From contig BCKC01000010.1 of assembly GCA_001600455.1 (NCBI GenBank), positions 874,144 to 938,143 of the forward strand: 64,000 bases of DNA, read 5' to 3'. This DNA is from Endocalyx cinctus. Lineage: Eukaryota; Ascomycota; Sordariomycetes; Amphisphaeriales; Apiosporaceae. This document shows positions 35,402-47,434 of the stretch, piece by piece (within the stretch, counting starts at the first letter, position 1; each line of letters starts with the position of its first letter). The position numbers and the translations under genes were made by a program. The notes beneath the pieces are model-generated. The model was not told where the DNA came from, searched no databases, and worked only from the letters and a program-made list of their open reading frames with translations.

Positions 35402-38400
35402 TTTGGCAGATTCAACCTGGTCTTTTACTAGGACTATACTGTGCCGTTGTTAATATCGGGAGTCTAGGTATTAATTATAATTAAAAGACTGGCTTATCAA
35501 ATCAAGCTTTGTGGTTGAATGGTTCGAATAGTCAAGATGAAGAGTTCAAAAAGAAGGCTCTTCACGGGAGATTCAGATAGTTTATATACACCGGGATCTC
35601 CTTTACTTTTCACGGCGACCTCAATCATAATATCGTTATGAGAGTCTTAAAGTCTTAGCTAGCCGGGATCACGGTAAGCATCCTACCCACACATGGAATA
35701 TTGAACCCTTAATTATTTTCTATAAAATATTCTTTATTCATCTCGCTACGAGGCGAATTGAACTGTTTGTAAACTGAAGTTTGTGAATATAATGCAATGG
35801 GTAGTATGATAAGTAAGCTACCCGAGAAAACCCATATCTTGGTACAGCTATTTACTACCTGGATCCCTATCATATTAAAGTTTTTATGCTTAATTGCTAC
35901 GTTGTACAGTAATTTTTCTTTGGTGAGATACAGTTGATCATTTCTCAAATTATTGTATTCCTTACTTTTGGGGTATGATATCCCCTGCCTAGCATCACAT
36001 TCCCCCTGACGGGACCGCAACTCAACGATTTCGGAGATATATCTTGGTAATGTAATTTAATCCTACAGAGATCAATTATAAACCAATAAGTATGTAAGTT
36101 CTATTAATATATGGTGCGTGTAATGATTATCATCTCGTATTGATATATCTAGCTGTCTAACAGAAAACAAAAGTTGATACAGTATTATATAATTTATCTG
36201 ATATTTTAATTTTGACTACTAGGCTCCATACTCGTTATTATATTCTTACCAAGTACACGTACTCCGTACTCCGTGCATGCTGTTCTTAACCTTAAATACC
36301 CCTGTAAGTTCTTATCCTTGTCTCCGCAGCGGGGATGTGTGTTCATGGTCGTTTTCATAGAGTTACTATTTCAAGTGACTACAAGTAGATGCAGTGGGAT
36401 AGTGGTGTATCTATTAGTTAGAATGAGTTATACCACAGTCCTTGTTTATTTTACTTGTATCGGTCGTCATCACATGTTATGTAATGTCTTCATAGGCCTG
36501 TCTGGAGCTGTACTTGAAGTTACATTTCTATGCTCACTCGGATCTTGATAAGAAGGCGCCGCCACATTTATATCTTAGCGACTACTAATATGACGTTCTG
36601 AACAGATAATGTTTTGATATACAATAGGCTAAAATCTCTTAAATCAAACTTGGCCTTAGTGAAACTTGAGAGTTGCATTCCAAATATTCAAGATGCCTAG
36701 GCGACGAGCCTCATGGCATTTCTCGTCATTCTTAGCTGCCCGCGGCAGTAATCTGCTTACTTGAGGACTCCGAGATAAGGCATTTAGATATGCGATGAAG
36801 TATTTCTGTAGGTAACTAATGAGTTATACGCATACGTAGATAGGGTAGAATGTGGTGTTGGAGTGTGAGTGGTAAATATGCAATTTGTGTTACTTGCAGG
36901 GCGATTCCGATGATCAATTACCGCATTCGTCCAAAAGATGCATCGATAGCATACCTCGTTTAGACAATGCGACAACAACCTTATCTTTATAATAACTACA
37001 CGGATATGGAAGGTATCAGCACACCGAGGGAATCAAAATGAAATAAAAATAAAGCAAATTTACTGTCGTCTTTCGTGAGCAAGTTAGGATTGTTGATGGA
37101 TTCTTTCATCCCTTCATCATTTTCCTCTAGTGCTTAGAATACCCGCAATTTAAATGATCCTCCCGGCACTTTTGATGGCCCCGCTTACGGTACATGTCTT
37201 GGACAAAAATAGGACTTTCCGAAGTCCGCCTGCTGGCGTTACTCTTTGGGTGGGGTTGACTGTAAGCATGGGACAGCACGCGAGGAGTATAAATTTAGTG
37301 TAGTATCGTGCACAGTACTTTAGAAAGGCAAAATATTACCGTAGAGCCGGATTGTTGATAGGAGAATGCGGTACGCCGTCTTCTATTTATCAAGATGCAA
37401 AGAAGCTTGGCCTATTTGTCAGAACGATTTGACTACCGTTAGCTTCAATTTTGAATGAATAACTGCGTGGAGTCGACAGCTAACGACGCATATTGTGGAT
37501 ATTCCATGTTTCGCAGCCCCTTTCGGAAAACTTGAAATGATCAGGTTGAGTAACATTACTCGCTCAGCGATTGTCTATTTAGGTAGGTATATTCGATTCC
37601 TGCATCACTCTGCAGTTCTCTCTCGCTAAACTTGTTGACACGAGGTCTATGTCCATCCGGTTTCTTGGCCCTCTTGAGCATTTATTTGCATTTTTTTCTT
37701 CACTTTTTGTGATTTGTATTGCTGTGACAAGACGTCGCGACTGTAGATGCCTTCAACTTTGTAGATTGTTTCTTTTTGTCATCATTCAATTCAGAGGACT
37801 AGTGATAATTGTAACCCTTCTAACCGGATATAAGAAGACCAATTATATTTACATTTATTAGGCGTGCCACTTGGTCAGTTTGGTACATAACGTAGCAATG
37901 TGTGCCAGCACCGTATTGCAATATTGTCTTCCTATCTATCCTAACTGGGCTGTAAGGTTAAACTAGTCTCATTGTTGATTACTATTCTAGGTCATGTAAG
38001 CTGAACTAAAATCCATGTTTTCATTCCTTTTTGTTTTTTCTTACCTTGTATATATAGTTATACATATAATAACGTAATATATAATGCAGACGCAGTAGCC
38101 CAAGCTGGCTTTCGGTGGAGGTATTAAGCAAGAAATCTGTTGATAGCAATAAGAAGGCTCAACAAGAGCCAAATGTATTTTCGTGATAATGGATAATTGT
38201 GGTAATCTTTTTCAGATGAGTGTGGCTTGAAGGAATAGAGTCAGATCTCTAATCTGCGAAACGCTAATTATTCCGCATACTAGTTAAAGCCCCTGTTTAT
38301 AAATCGTGCTCTATGGAAATTGTAGCCTAGCCCCTTTTCTGCACATGCTCGTGTTCTAGAATATCACGGTCAGCACTGCCACATATCTTCGAACAGGGCG

Positions 38401-39815
38401 ACATGGTTCCTAGATGGATCGCGGTCCTATTACCGCCAACATGATTATTGCAAAAAAAAAAAAAAAAAAAAAAAAACACCCAACTATGACATGAAGATTC
38501 TACAACAGAAGATAGACAGTGAGGAGTATAATATTGGTATTAACTCCCGAGTTACCACTCGTTTAACGTCCCCAGACTTTTCCATCAATATGAATTAGTA
38601 TTTATTCGCTGAATTATTATTCACATCTTGACGACCAAGTGTACAGGCCCTGGAAAGAACCTCACACTTCGCATCGCTTCGTACCGTAACCATACTGTGA
38701 GATAACGACGGTGATTTTTGGATCACAGAGCCTGTTGTTCCTAATGACCAGGTATAAACAAAGGAATGGGTAATGTAAGCAAGAAGCCGATCTTAATAAT
38801 AATCAGTCATCAGGATTGCCCGCTCCGTCATCTAGGACTCTCTAGCCCCACATTCCTCAGCATAAAATGATTTTCCTTAAAAGGAAATCTGCATTCAATG
38901 ACCGGGTTGACGTCTTAATCGTCCTGTCCCTACGGGTTCCCCGTGCAGCCACCCGTTATCATCGTGTCTCTGGTTTGCTCGTCGATAGTAATAGTAATCG
39001 AGTCACGTATATTTTTAGCTAGTAACCGAACCTTGATGCTGAGCCCTTTAGGCTCCTTAAGCGGGACAGGCCGAACCAATGGGATGCGATCTTCAGTCAC
39101 GTCAGATTCGAGCATGTCCGCGCGACCCCCCGTGTGACCCTCCGCAACCAGCAGGTCATCCAGCGAGTGAGTCTCGGGAAGACAGTGAGACTTCACTCAT
39201 CACGAAGGTATCTGAGAAGAGAAAAGGTGGTGATACGCTTGTGAATATCCCGCACTGGATAGGAAAGGCTACGATAGTATCATGGTTAGTAAAAAATATA
39301 TGATCGGATAGTGTTGCTGATATAAACAACCTTAACTAGCTGATATACTAGGACGGGAGCCACAGTAGCCACAGCACCAGCGCTAAGCCGGTGATTGTGC
39401 AGATGTCGTATCCAGCGTGTAGTTGGTCTGTGCACCACACGTACTAGGTATACTTCCCAATATATTTTTTACATCATCAACCAATTCTGTTCTACCACCT
39501 TCTTTTCAGTACTGGAAACTGTAAGAATTCTACCCAACAATTTATTGATATCAATGGGAAAAAGAAGAGGAATAAGAAAATTGTCTCAGACCCTGGCCAG
39601 AAAGAACATCAAGATGACTAATGCTCCTAACCGAACACGATGGTGGGGTATATCGCGGGGAAGCTAGTCACTAAATAGGCCACAATTCAGTGGAAGCAGC
39701 TGGAATATATTTCTTAGACAATAAAAGGTTGGTTACTTATCTTTTTTCTACATTCTATCGTAAGAATTAGGGACTCGCGACACGAAATATCTCTCGCCTA
39801 CTCGACACAGCGAAA
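35402..39815. other. Gene-poor region of 4.4 kb
   Basis: No gene is supported. Open frames at 35709-36020 (minus), 36273-36548 (plus), 37649-37861 (plus) and 38930-39196 (minus) lack family resemblance. The last of these lies in a locally GC-richer patch (38930-39200) and could be a relic of a coding sequence. A 25-nt poly-A tract lies at 38452-38476. Confidence 0.45.
38452..38476. repeat. Poly-A tract of 25 nt
   Basis: This is the longest homopolymer in the window. On its own it could be a retroposon tail or a nucleosome-excluding element. I see no retroposon body or target-site duplication next to it. Confidence 0.9.
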
Positions 39816-40636
39816 ATGGCTGACCAATTCCAACCTGCCAAGACGCTCACAGAGCACTTTGAAAACGCACCCCCGCAGGAGTACAAGCTGCGGTGGGACG
39901 CTCTGTGGGGCCACAACCGCACCCCATGGGATCGTGGCGGCCCGAGCCAGGCGCTGTATGACGTGCTTACCGAGCCCGCCGAGTTGTTCCCGGAAAAGAA
40001 GACGGCCCTGGTCCCGGGTTGTGGTCGCGGTTACGATGTCTTGTTGCTTAGCTCGTTAGGATTCGACACTTGGGGGTTGGACATCTCGCCTACGGCTCTG
40101 CGGGAGGCGGAGCGACACGCCGAAGATGCTTTGGCAGGTGAGTATCCTACCGCGGGCGAGGGAGCAAAGAAAGGTCGCGTATCATTTCGGATGGGCGATT
40201 TCTTTGAGGAGACTTGGCGATCGGGAAACGGGGAGGTACCTGAAAAGTTCGATTTGATTTTTGATTATACGGTGAGCGGGATTAAATGCCTAGGTCGATT
40301 TGGGAAGGACAATTACTGACAATTGGTTTTGTTTATCAGTTCTTCTGCGCCATCCAACCTGAAGAACGTCTTCGATGGGCTGCGCGGATGGAGGAGCTCC
40401 TTACTCCAAATGGCAGATTGGTATGTCTCCAATTTCCGTCGGAGAAGAACCTAAGTGAACCGGGCCCGCCTTGGCCCGCTCCTCCGGCGAGTTATGAGGA
40501 GTGCCTCGGGGCTTCTAAGCCTGGGAAGAAAGGCATGGATAGACTCGCGCACTTCAGACCTCGGCGGACGCATCCTTCTGGCGTCAAGGACGGCCGCGTT
40601 CATGATTGGGTCTCGGTCTGGGCTCCTCGGACTTAA
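39816..40636 (+). CDS. Thiopurine/thiol S-methyltransferase-like SAM enzyme, 250 aa
   Basis: Transfers a methyl group from S-adenosylmethionine, in this family typically to thiols or halide ions. Exons are 39816-40271 and 40340-40636, with a 68-nt intron in phase 0. The TPMT-family landmarks are all present: LWGHNRTPWDRGGPS near the N-terminus, SAM motif I VPGCGRGYD (about residues 66-74), WGLDISPTA, the acidic DFF, and FDYTFFCAI formed across the splice. The C-terminal HDWVSVWAP is also typical. It has no signal peptide and is probably cytosolic. Fungal members are thought to detoxify thiols or sulfide, or to make volatile methyl halides. It is convergent with the GH27 gene (350 bp between stops). 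Confidence 0.9.
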
Positions 40637-40986
40637 ACATAGGAATTTTTTCCACGCGGAAACGGTATTGGTATTATCGGTATCTGGTGTCATTATATAG
40701 AGATGCATGAATTACTTATATTTAGTTAGAATTTTCGCTGTATTAGACATCTACATCACTGTCACTCTCGCCGTTTTGCCTATTGTGAATATTGAAAAAG
40801 TGCCGACCTCAGAAACTTTAGGCACCCGTTTACGCAGGAAATTAGTCTCTTTTAACCAGAAATTCCCATTAATATTTCATTTTATTTTCGTCCGCGCATT
40901 TCCTTTTCTCCGCCCTCTTTCCACCCCCCTTCTTTCTTTCCAAAATATCTCGCACGAAGAAGACAAGGTCCAAAAGTTCCACTTCG
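40637..40986. other. Intergenic between convergent stops
   Basis: Shared 3' flank of the methyltransferase and alpha-galactosidase genes. It is pyrimidine-rich on the plus strand (40840-40950). Nothing else is seen. Confidence 0.5.
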
Positions 40987-42394
40987 TCAATATGAAAACA
41001 CCAAAACTTTTGTCTCATGAACACCAACGTCTCTTAGGATAATAGTCTCATTTTCCTTACTTATCTCTGTTTTCGACCAGGCATCTCGGATGTGACTGGC
41101 GTTCGCGACATTGCTTGAATACCGCGGAACTTTCTCTAAAGGAATCGAAATGTCCTGACTGCTATTCTTTTCATTAAACGCAAGAATAACAAATCTAGAA
41201 CTGCCCGACGCCAATGGACCTGCCCATATCTGGAAACTGTCTTCCACTGAGATAGAAGGGGCATAATTAACAGCAATGCCCGCGTCATCCTGATTTATCT
41301 GGATTATTTCCTCGTTGAGCAGGATATTCAAAGACGATGATCCAATCGTATGCAGATCGGTACTAATAATCAGTGGAGACTTAAGAGCAGCCCAAAAAGA
41401 GAAATGTGTTTTTTCTTCGAGATCCGTCATCGCATTATTTCCGATTTCAAGAAGATCCATATCGCCTTAATACATTGTGTTAGTGAAAAAAATGAAGGGT
41501 GAGAAGAATGATACACACATACCCCATGAACCCGGCTTCTGAAAATAAGACAGCTCACGCATCTTCCGAATCATAGTCAGGACGCTGACCCCTGCGTATC
41601 CCGTATTCAAGCAGTATGCCGACTTGCAGAACCCTGCTTTGTCCTCCGAGAACTTGGCCTGGATGTCCCCCGCCACCCGATACGACTCGGCCAGCTGATC
41701 CGCCCACAGCCAGGGGAACTGGTGGCCCCACTTGCACAGAGAGTACATAATTTCTTTGCCAGTTGATACGGTAGCTCGACGCAAGGCGTCTCCCATGCGC
41801 CAAAACCGCTCCTGTGGCGGCAAGGTATTGGCTTGGAAACCTCCGCAGTTGTCGTATTTGAGGTACTCTACACCCCACGACGCGAATGTAGTTGCGTCTA
41901 GTTCTTCGTAGCCGTAGCTGCCGGGATTAAATCCGCAAGTTAGAATACCGGCGTCGCTGGAACGATGTCAGCTGTGCGGGATATTTGTAGAAAGGTAAAA
42001 ATAACCTGTATATCCCAAGCTTCAACCCGCGCTCATGTATGTAATTTGCCGTGGAGGGTATTCCACTGGGGAATCTTGTGGAGTTAGCCTGTTGATGACC
42101 ACTCGCGTTGCGGTCATTGGCCGCCCATCCTTCGTCTAAGATGAGATACTGGTAACCAGCTTGCAATAACTTCGTGCTTACGAGGGCATCCACGGTAGAC
42201 TGAATGACGGTTTCGTTTATGATGCTGTTGTATGCGTTCCAGGAGTTCCAACCTAGGGACTCGCGTTAACGGTCTAATGTAGCATAAAGGTTAACATATA
42301 TTTATGCTCTCTCACCCATCTGAGGCTTTGCGCCAAGAGTTGATGTAAGACAAGACGGGATAATAGCCGCTAAAATCAGCAATTTTCGAGCCAT
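40987..42394 (-). CDS. Secreted GH27 alpha-galactosidase, 412 aa
   Basis: Releases terminal alpha-1,6-galactose from galactomannan or raffinose-type sugars. Four exons: 42394-42316, 42252-42006, 41956-41523 and 41465-40987; the introns (63, 49 and 57 nt) all restore phase. A signal peptide covers about residues 1-22. The GH27 opening PQMGWNSWN is split by intron 1 (KPQMG/WNSWNAYN). The nucleophile is Asp144 in YLKYDNC and the acid/base is Asp206 in SYRVAGDI. The substrate loop reads GSWGDMDLLEIGN, formed across intron 3. The C-terminal beta-sandwich is complete. All catalytic residues are present and length is normal for a fungal GH27 enzyme. Confidence 0.93.
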
Positions 42395-42888
42395 GTTGAA
42401 TATTAGCAGTTGACAGCGTCGCCGCCCAATTTTCTAATTCAGTTCAGACCTATCACGAAGGATCACAAAATTTAAATAAAAAAGATTTAATACTTACTTA
42501 ATAACCTATTTCCATAGTATCTATATAGATGGAGAGTAATCAGATGTTGCAATCAACAGTAATTACATACTTATTTCATTCGCGGGATGAGCGGGCTCTC
42601 CTCCGTAACTTATCCCGATTTCCCGCGCAGAGTGAATCACTACCCCGATACATCAGATGATCACCGAAGAAGGTATCATCGGTAGTGTGGGGAATATATT
42701 AATGATATAAGACTTTTTTTTTTTTTTTTTTCAGGGCGAGTACGTCTTTTCATTCTTGGCTGGTTCCAATAGTCGATTACAACTTACTCACTGCCTTGAG
42801 CGTATAATAATATGAAATAAAGGATATATACATATACTTACCATACGTGAAACGCATTTATCTACAGATAAATGGCAACTTGACGATA
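42395..42888. other. Divergent promoter region of GH27 and fasciclin genes
   Basis: A 494-bp region between divergent starts. It includes an 18-nt poly-T tract (42714-42731) roughly midway, of the type that keeps promoters free of nucleosomes. No gene is seen. Confidence 0.45.
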
Positions 42889-43645
42889 ATGATTTTCTTT
42901 CACTTGGCGCTAATTTTATGCGCGAACATCTCGTTTGCGTCTGTCGTCGATCGTCAGCCACTAAGCTACGCTCCTATCCCCGACGACGCCTACACGCCAG
43001 TAATACCTCCTAACACGACGACATTATTCGACTTCGTGAAATCCAGACCTGAGCTATCGAACCTAACTTCTGTGCTTCGCCAAGATTTGGGTATGGAAAA
43101 ATAGGTCAACTAACTGAGATAATATGCTAACAGAGTATGCAAGGACTTAACCGCGCCTTCGACACGCCGGCAGAGTGGCAGTTTACCTTCTTCGCCCCCT
43201 CGAATGAAGCATTCGCCAATACGGGAGATTACTTTTCTACTTACGCGGCCACTCCTAAGGGCAAGTGGTGGTTGGGAAACTTAGTGCATCATCATTACGT
43301 CCCCAACTCTGCTCTGAACATGGACGCTTTCAATGCGACTCTCATGCGATTCCAGACTGGAACCTTCCTCTACGTCAGCGGTCAAGTGGTAGCGGATCAG
43401 CTAGTGTTAAATGGAGGAGCTAGGATTGTCGAGGCAGACATTCCAGTAACAAACGTGAGTCGCCATAATTAATGATAACAGAAAATACTTCTCAGCTGAA
43501 TTGGACGGTACACTTTTAGGGAATCGTGCATATTATAGACCATATCCTCGATCCATCCGCACAGATCTTAGAGCCTGATCTTCCAAAGGTTTCACAGAAT
43601 TTCATTGCCGGTAGTTGCGCCGATCCCTCGCTCTCCTACTGCTAA
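42889..43645 (+). CDS. Secreted fasciclin (FAS1) domain protein, 212 aa
   Basis: Exons are 42889-43090, 43144-43454 and 43520-43645. The start is the ATG opening a hydrophobic signal peptide (about residues 1-18). A single FAS1 domain follows, with the hallmark FTFFAPSNEAF (first conserved box), a central LVHHHYVP, and the second box GIVHIIDHILDP, which is completed only after intron 2. FAS1 domains mediate cell adhesion or cell-wall association. The protein ends with a two-cysteine tail (GSCADPSLSYC). The acceptor of intron 1 is slightly uncertain (I use the AAG at 43141-43143, which keeps frame). There is no GPI signal, so it is presumably a free or wall-trapped secreted protein. Confidence 0.85.
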
Positions 43646-44967
43646 TTTAAACCTATTAAATTGAATTAAAAATGTCGATGAGCTACTGTAATTTCAAAGG
43701 GAGGAAACCACACATGCTGATGGGAGTTCTCAGCGGAATTGTTATAAGAATGCTATTCTCTCACATGCACGTATTTCATGTAATCAGACTGTCTTCACGT
43801 AATTAGCAGCCACCTAAGGTACGAGAAACGTAACTGTTGATAGCCTGATTTCGGATAGAGACTAATTACAGTTAGCTGGCATTGAAGAAATATAAGAGAA
43901 TATACTCGAAACAGAAACAGTTCACAGAATAGAGAGGTCATATAAGTACTAGTTCTTACAGTTGAACTGGTGACAAAGTATGCAAATAGTTAGAATTATT
44001 ATATTATTTATTGCCTTAGAGATACGTAGCAATTTATAGCTGGGAGGCGGGCCTCCCACCTCATAGTTTAGTCTATTAACTATTTACCGCAGCATATGAA
44101 AGAAACTAATCATATGTCAGTTACTAAGTACAAACTTAGAAGAATACTAGATATTACCGTTTCTTTAAATACGCTGCTGCCAACCTTGCATTGTAGTCAG
44201 TGTTACATTGATTTCTGATAATTAACCCCTTTATTTCCTGTTGATATTTCTGTAGGGGAAGTGGGGATCTTAAGAGATCCGCCCTCTTCTTGAAAATTTA
44301 CTTAATATGGATAATAATCTAAGGCTCAAAGAAAGAGCCTCGATCAGAATGAACAGTCAAAGGTAAAAAAAAAAAAAACACCTGGCAGCCAAGCCTTGAA
44401 CGTCGCTGGGGTCCGTAGGACTTGGTGTTAACGACTTTTTTTTTTTTTTTTTAACTATAAAAGAGCATTTTGTCAGTTGTGTTCGGCCGTATAGAATGAC
44501 TCAAAAACCTTGCGTAAGTTTGATTTACTGTACGGCTTGAAGATTTCGGTATAGCGTGGCTTGGAAGTCTTTGGAATAAGCCGCATCTATGAGAATCTCT
44601 CACACGATTGGTCCGGCAATCGCGGGAGCTGGGATGTCGCTATAAGATCTGCTTACTCCTCACGAATCCTACAAATCTATGACGATGTATTACTTCACGA
44701 TCGTGTTGGCAGGGCGTATGATATGTATGTTACGTGCTTCGTAACACAAACGTAAGTCGTCTATATATACCCGATGGTACCGTATTTCGGTTATCATTAT
44801 AATTGTTTATCTATTTATTCATTATCAATCCGTCTGTCTATGATCCTATACTTTATAGCTTAATACATACTAAATCACCTTTTTATGCAATATTTCACAT
44901 AGATACAGCATAAAGTTAGTAGCTCCTAAACAGAAACCTCCCAGCGCTACGCCACCTACAAGGAAAC
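43646..44967. other. Intergenic, 1.3 kb
   Basis: No supported gene. It contains a small GC-rich inverted repeat (44041-44058, arms TGGGAGGC/GCCTCCCA), a second one around 44265-44280 (GGATCT/AGATCC), and poly-A (about 44366-44378) and poly-T (about 44437-44452) tracts. The open frame at 44561-44755 begins at TTG and is not called. Confidence 0.45.
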
Positions 44968-46052
44968 ATGTCTGCAAAGAAGATCATCACCATATTTGGC
45001 GTCACTGGTGCCCAAGGGGGTGGCATAGTTCAGATATTTCTGAAAGATCCCGACCTAAAGGGTGAATGGACCGTCCGGGGTATTACGAGAGACGCGACAA
45101 AAGAGTCAGCTAAGAAGCTTGCTGCTCAAGGAGTTGAGATTATCACCGTAAGTCTAGTGACGGATGTCTGAATTCAAGCTCAAGTTTACAATTAACTTCC
45201 TTTCCATACTAGGCCGACATGAACGACAAGGCGTCTATTGTTAAAGCCATGGCTGGCTCTGACACAGTCTTTGCTGTGACTAATTACTGGGAGGCGATAG
45301 ACATGGATGTTGAGATCAAGCAGGGTAAAGACCTTGCTGATGCTGCCAAAGAGACGGGTGTCAAGCACTATATCTGGAGTAGCTTGATGAACATTACGAA
45401 GGGTAAATCTTAATTCTTTCTCGAAATACCGATTTTGGCCTTTTTACTACCCTGCATACTGACAAGGTGTTTAGTATCCGGAGGAAAGCTGCCACATGTC
45501 TATCACTTTGACAGCAAGGCCTTGGTGGAGGATTACGTACGCTCCATTGGTATTTCATCTACTTTCTTCATGGCCGGCTTCTACATGAGTAACATCTCCG
45601 GCCTCATGATGCGAAAAGGGGAGGATGGAGCGTGGACGTTTGCCCTTCCTATTAGTGCCGACTCGCCAATCCCTCTTATCGATATGGGTGACATGGGCAA
45701 GTATATCAAGGCTATCATTTCACATAAAGATGAGCTGTTAGGAAAGCGCTTCCTTGGAGGAACGGCCTATGTGACATGTCAGGAAGTAGTCGACACCTTC
45801 AAGAAAGTTTTCCCTGAAGCAGGAAAGACGGCACGTTACGTACAGCTACCGGACGACGTATACAGGAATATCATGAAGGGTACAGGTATTCCCGACCACG
45901 GAGTCGAAGAGATGTTCGAGAATATGAAGCTAATGCAAGATTTTGGTTATTACGGCGGGGAGAGTCTCGAGCCGTCGCAGAAATACATCGGGGAGCCCCT
46001 TACATCGTGGGAGGAACACTGCAAGTCCGCCAAAGCGTTTGAGGGACTATAA
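44968..46052 (+). CDS. NmrA-like NAD(P)-binding protein, 315 aa
   Basis: Atypical SDR of the NmrA-like family. The N-terminus carries the Rossmann motif GVTGAQGGG, close to the GxxGxxG of this family. Exons are 44968-45147, 45213-45402 and 45475-46052; phases match. Later landmarks are TVFAVTNYWE, VKHYIWSSL and FYMSNI. The active-site YxxxK of classical SDRs is not in place; the YHFDSKA segment is the NmrA-type equivalent. Members include redox-sensing regulators such as NmrA itself and isoflavone-reductase-like enzymes, so its role could be regulatory or enzymatic. It is cytosolic, with no signal peptide. Confidence 0.9.
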
Positions 46053-46325
46053 GTCAATCCTCTGTCCTGTCATGTCGAAACTACAACATATGACTTTTAG
46101 TTTCAGGTAGAGCTCAAGCAACTTTAATAAGCAAGAACGGTTGTTTAGTTATACAATTAAAAATTAAATTGTTATGCCCATTGAGTTTTTCATATTGCCG
46201 GCTCTTAGAAAACTCTAGCTCAGCCCAGAATATGCATAATTAGTTATTGAGCATATGCATTTGACGAGATATATCTTGCCGTCTACCTTCCGTTTCTTTG
46301 AATCACGATGAAATGAGTAAATCAT

Positions 46326-47434
46326 TCAGGTCCCCTGGTTCGGCCCACCTACCCAACTAGGATTTGTAGAAAAGACCACTTCTCTGTCTTTGTATAGGCC
46401 GTCGACCAAGTGGTTGAACCACGTAGCCATCCGAAGAGCCGCCTTCGCTGTCTGTATCTGCACGATTGGCCATGCTCCTTGAGCGTAACCTTCGGTCGCA
46501 AGGTCGGTCCCGTTGAAAATCTGACTGTAAACGTAATCGCAAGTCCACTCGTTGGTGTCTCGGGCCCACGCCATCGGGCACGCTACCGCCTTCCCCGGAT
46601 CCGTACAGGAGATAAACTCGGCCGTCGGTATGAAGTAGTTGTCCTTACGAATCCGACTGACCATATCGGAGAAGAAAGGATGGATCGAAGCGTTTCCGAA
46701 TGACGTTACGTTGGCGAGGGAGTAGATAATACCGCCATCCCAGACCTATTGTTAATCTAGTGTTAGAAACACTCGACTTTGTTTCTTCACCCCGTTCGAA
46801 GTTGAAAAAAAAAAAACTAAATTCAAACTCACAGAGTGCAAGTTCGTCTCAACGCCATTAAACGTAACAGGAAACCCGTTTCCACCAGCGGCGATACCAC
46901 TAACATGGAGGGGCTGTGCGATATCGCTGGTGAAGTGGGCGACGAACTTGACGGCGTCGGCGCACTGCTTATTTTCACCGTGCGTAATCTTTCCGAGCTT
47001 GGCGTCTTTCACGCAACCTTTCAAGATCTGAGTCTGGTTCGCGAGCGCGCTGATGATGCAGCCCCCCTTCGTGCAGTCTCGATTAAAGTGGACGTTGCAG
47101 AACATCGGGGGCTCATCGGCTGGATCGATCCAGTGCCATTGAGTCGTGTACGCGCCCTCGTCTGTTTTCCGGTACGCGTCCGCCCAGGCTCCTACTAGTC
47201 CCAAACTGCCGTCGTACTCCGGTTCCAGGAGCTGCTTGAGTATCTGCCGCGTCCACGGTGTCAAGAACTCCTCTGCTGCATATGCGATCTGCTGGTGCAC
47301 TAGAAAAAAATAAGTTAGTGTCTGAAACTATATATACCCGAGGAGGAAGGACTTCACCACTCACCGTCGGTATTCCACGACAGTGCAGGCTCGACAAGAG
47401 CGCTCGCGAGAATTGCGAATTGTGAGACGCGCAT
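46326..47434 (-). CDS. Secreted S1/P1-type nuclease, 318 aa
   Basis: Zinc-dependent nuclease that degrades single-stranded DNA and RNA with 3'-nucleotidase activity. Exons are 47434-47365, 47299-46833 and 46745-46326; phases match. The signal peptide ends just before Trp20, the residue that becomes the N-terminal zinc ligand in mature P1-type nucleases (ALS/WN). Other zinc ligands follow in sequence: the early DVH, HWIDPADE, the FVAHFTSDIAQPLHV block, and NLHSVWDGGII formed across intron 2. Cysteines needed for the disulfides are present. Length is normal. It is probably used to scavenge phosphate and nucleosides outside the cell. Confidence 0.93.

Noticed and set aside
36273..36548. 91-codon hydrophobic frame with an ATG
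   Set aside because: Composition is that of AT-rich spacer, and no family or neighbouring exons support it.
38930..39196. 88-codon minus-strand frame in a GC-richer patch
   Set aside because: The frame opens at GTG rather than ATG and I recognise no domain. It might be a coding relic, but the sequence alone does not support a gene.
43137..43143. Start of the fasciclin protein at the internal ATG (43138)
   Set aside because: A signal-peptide exon upstream joins in frame, so this ATG lies at the 3' end of intron 1.
44561..44755. 64-codon frame before the NmrA-like gene
   Set aside because: TTG start and no family resemblance. It ends at a GTAAGT-like donor, but no downstream exon could be found.
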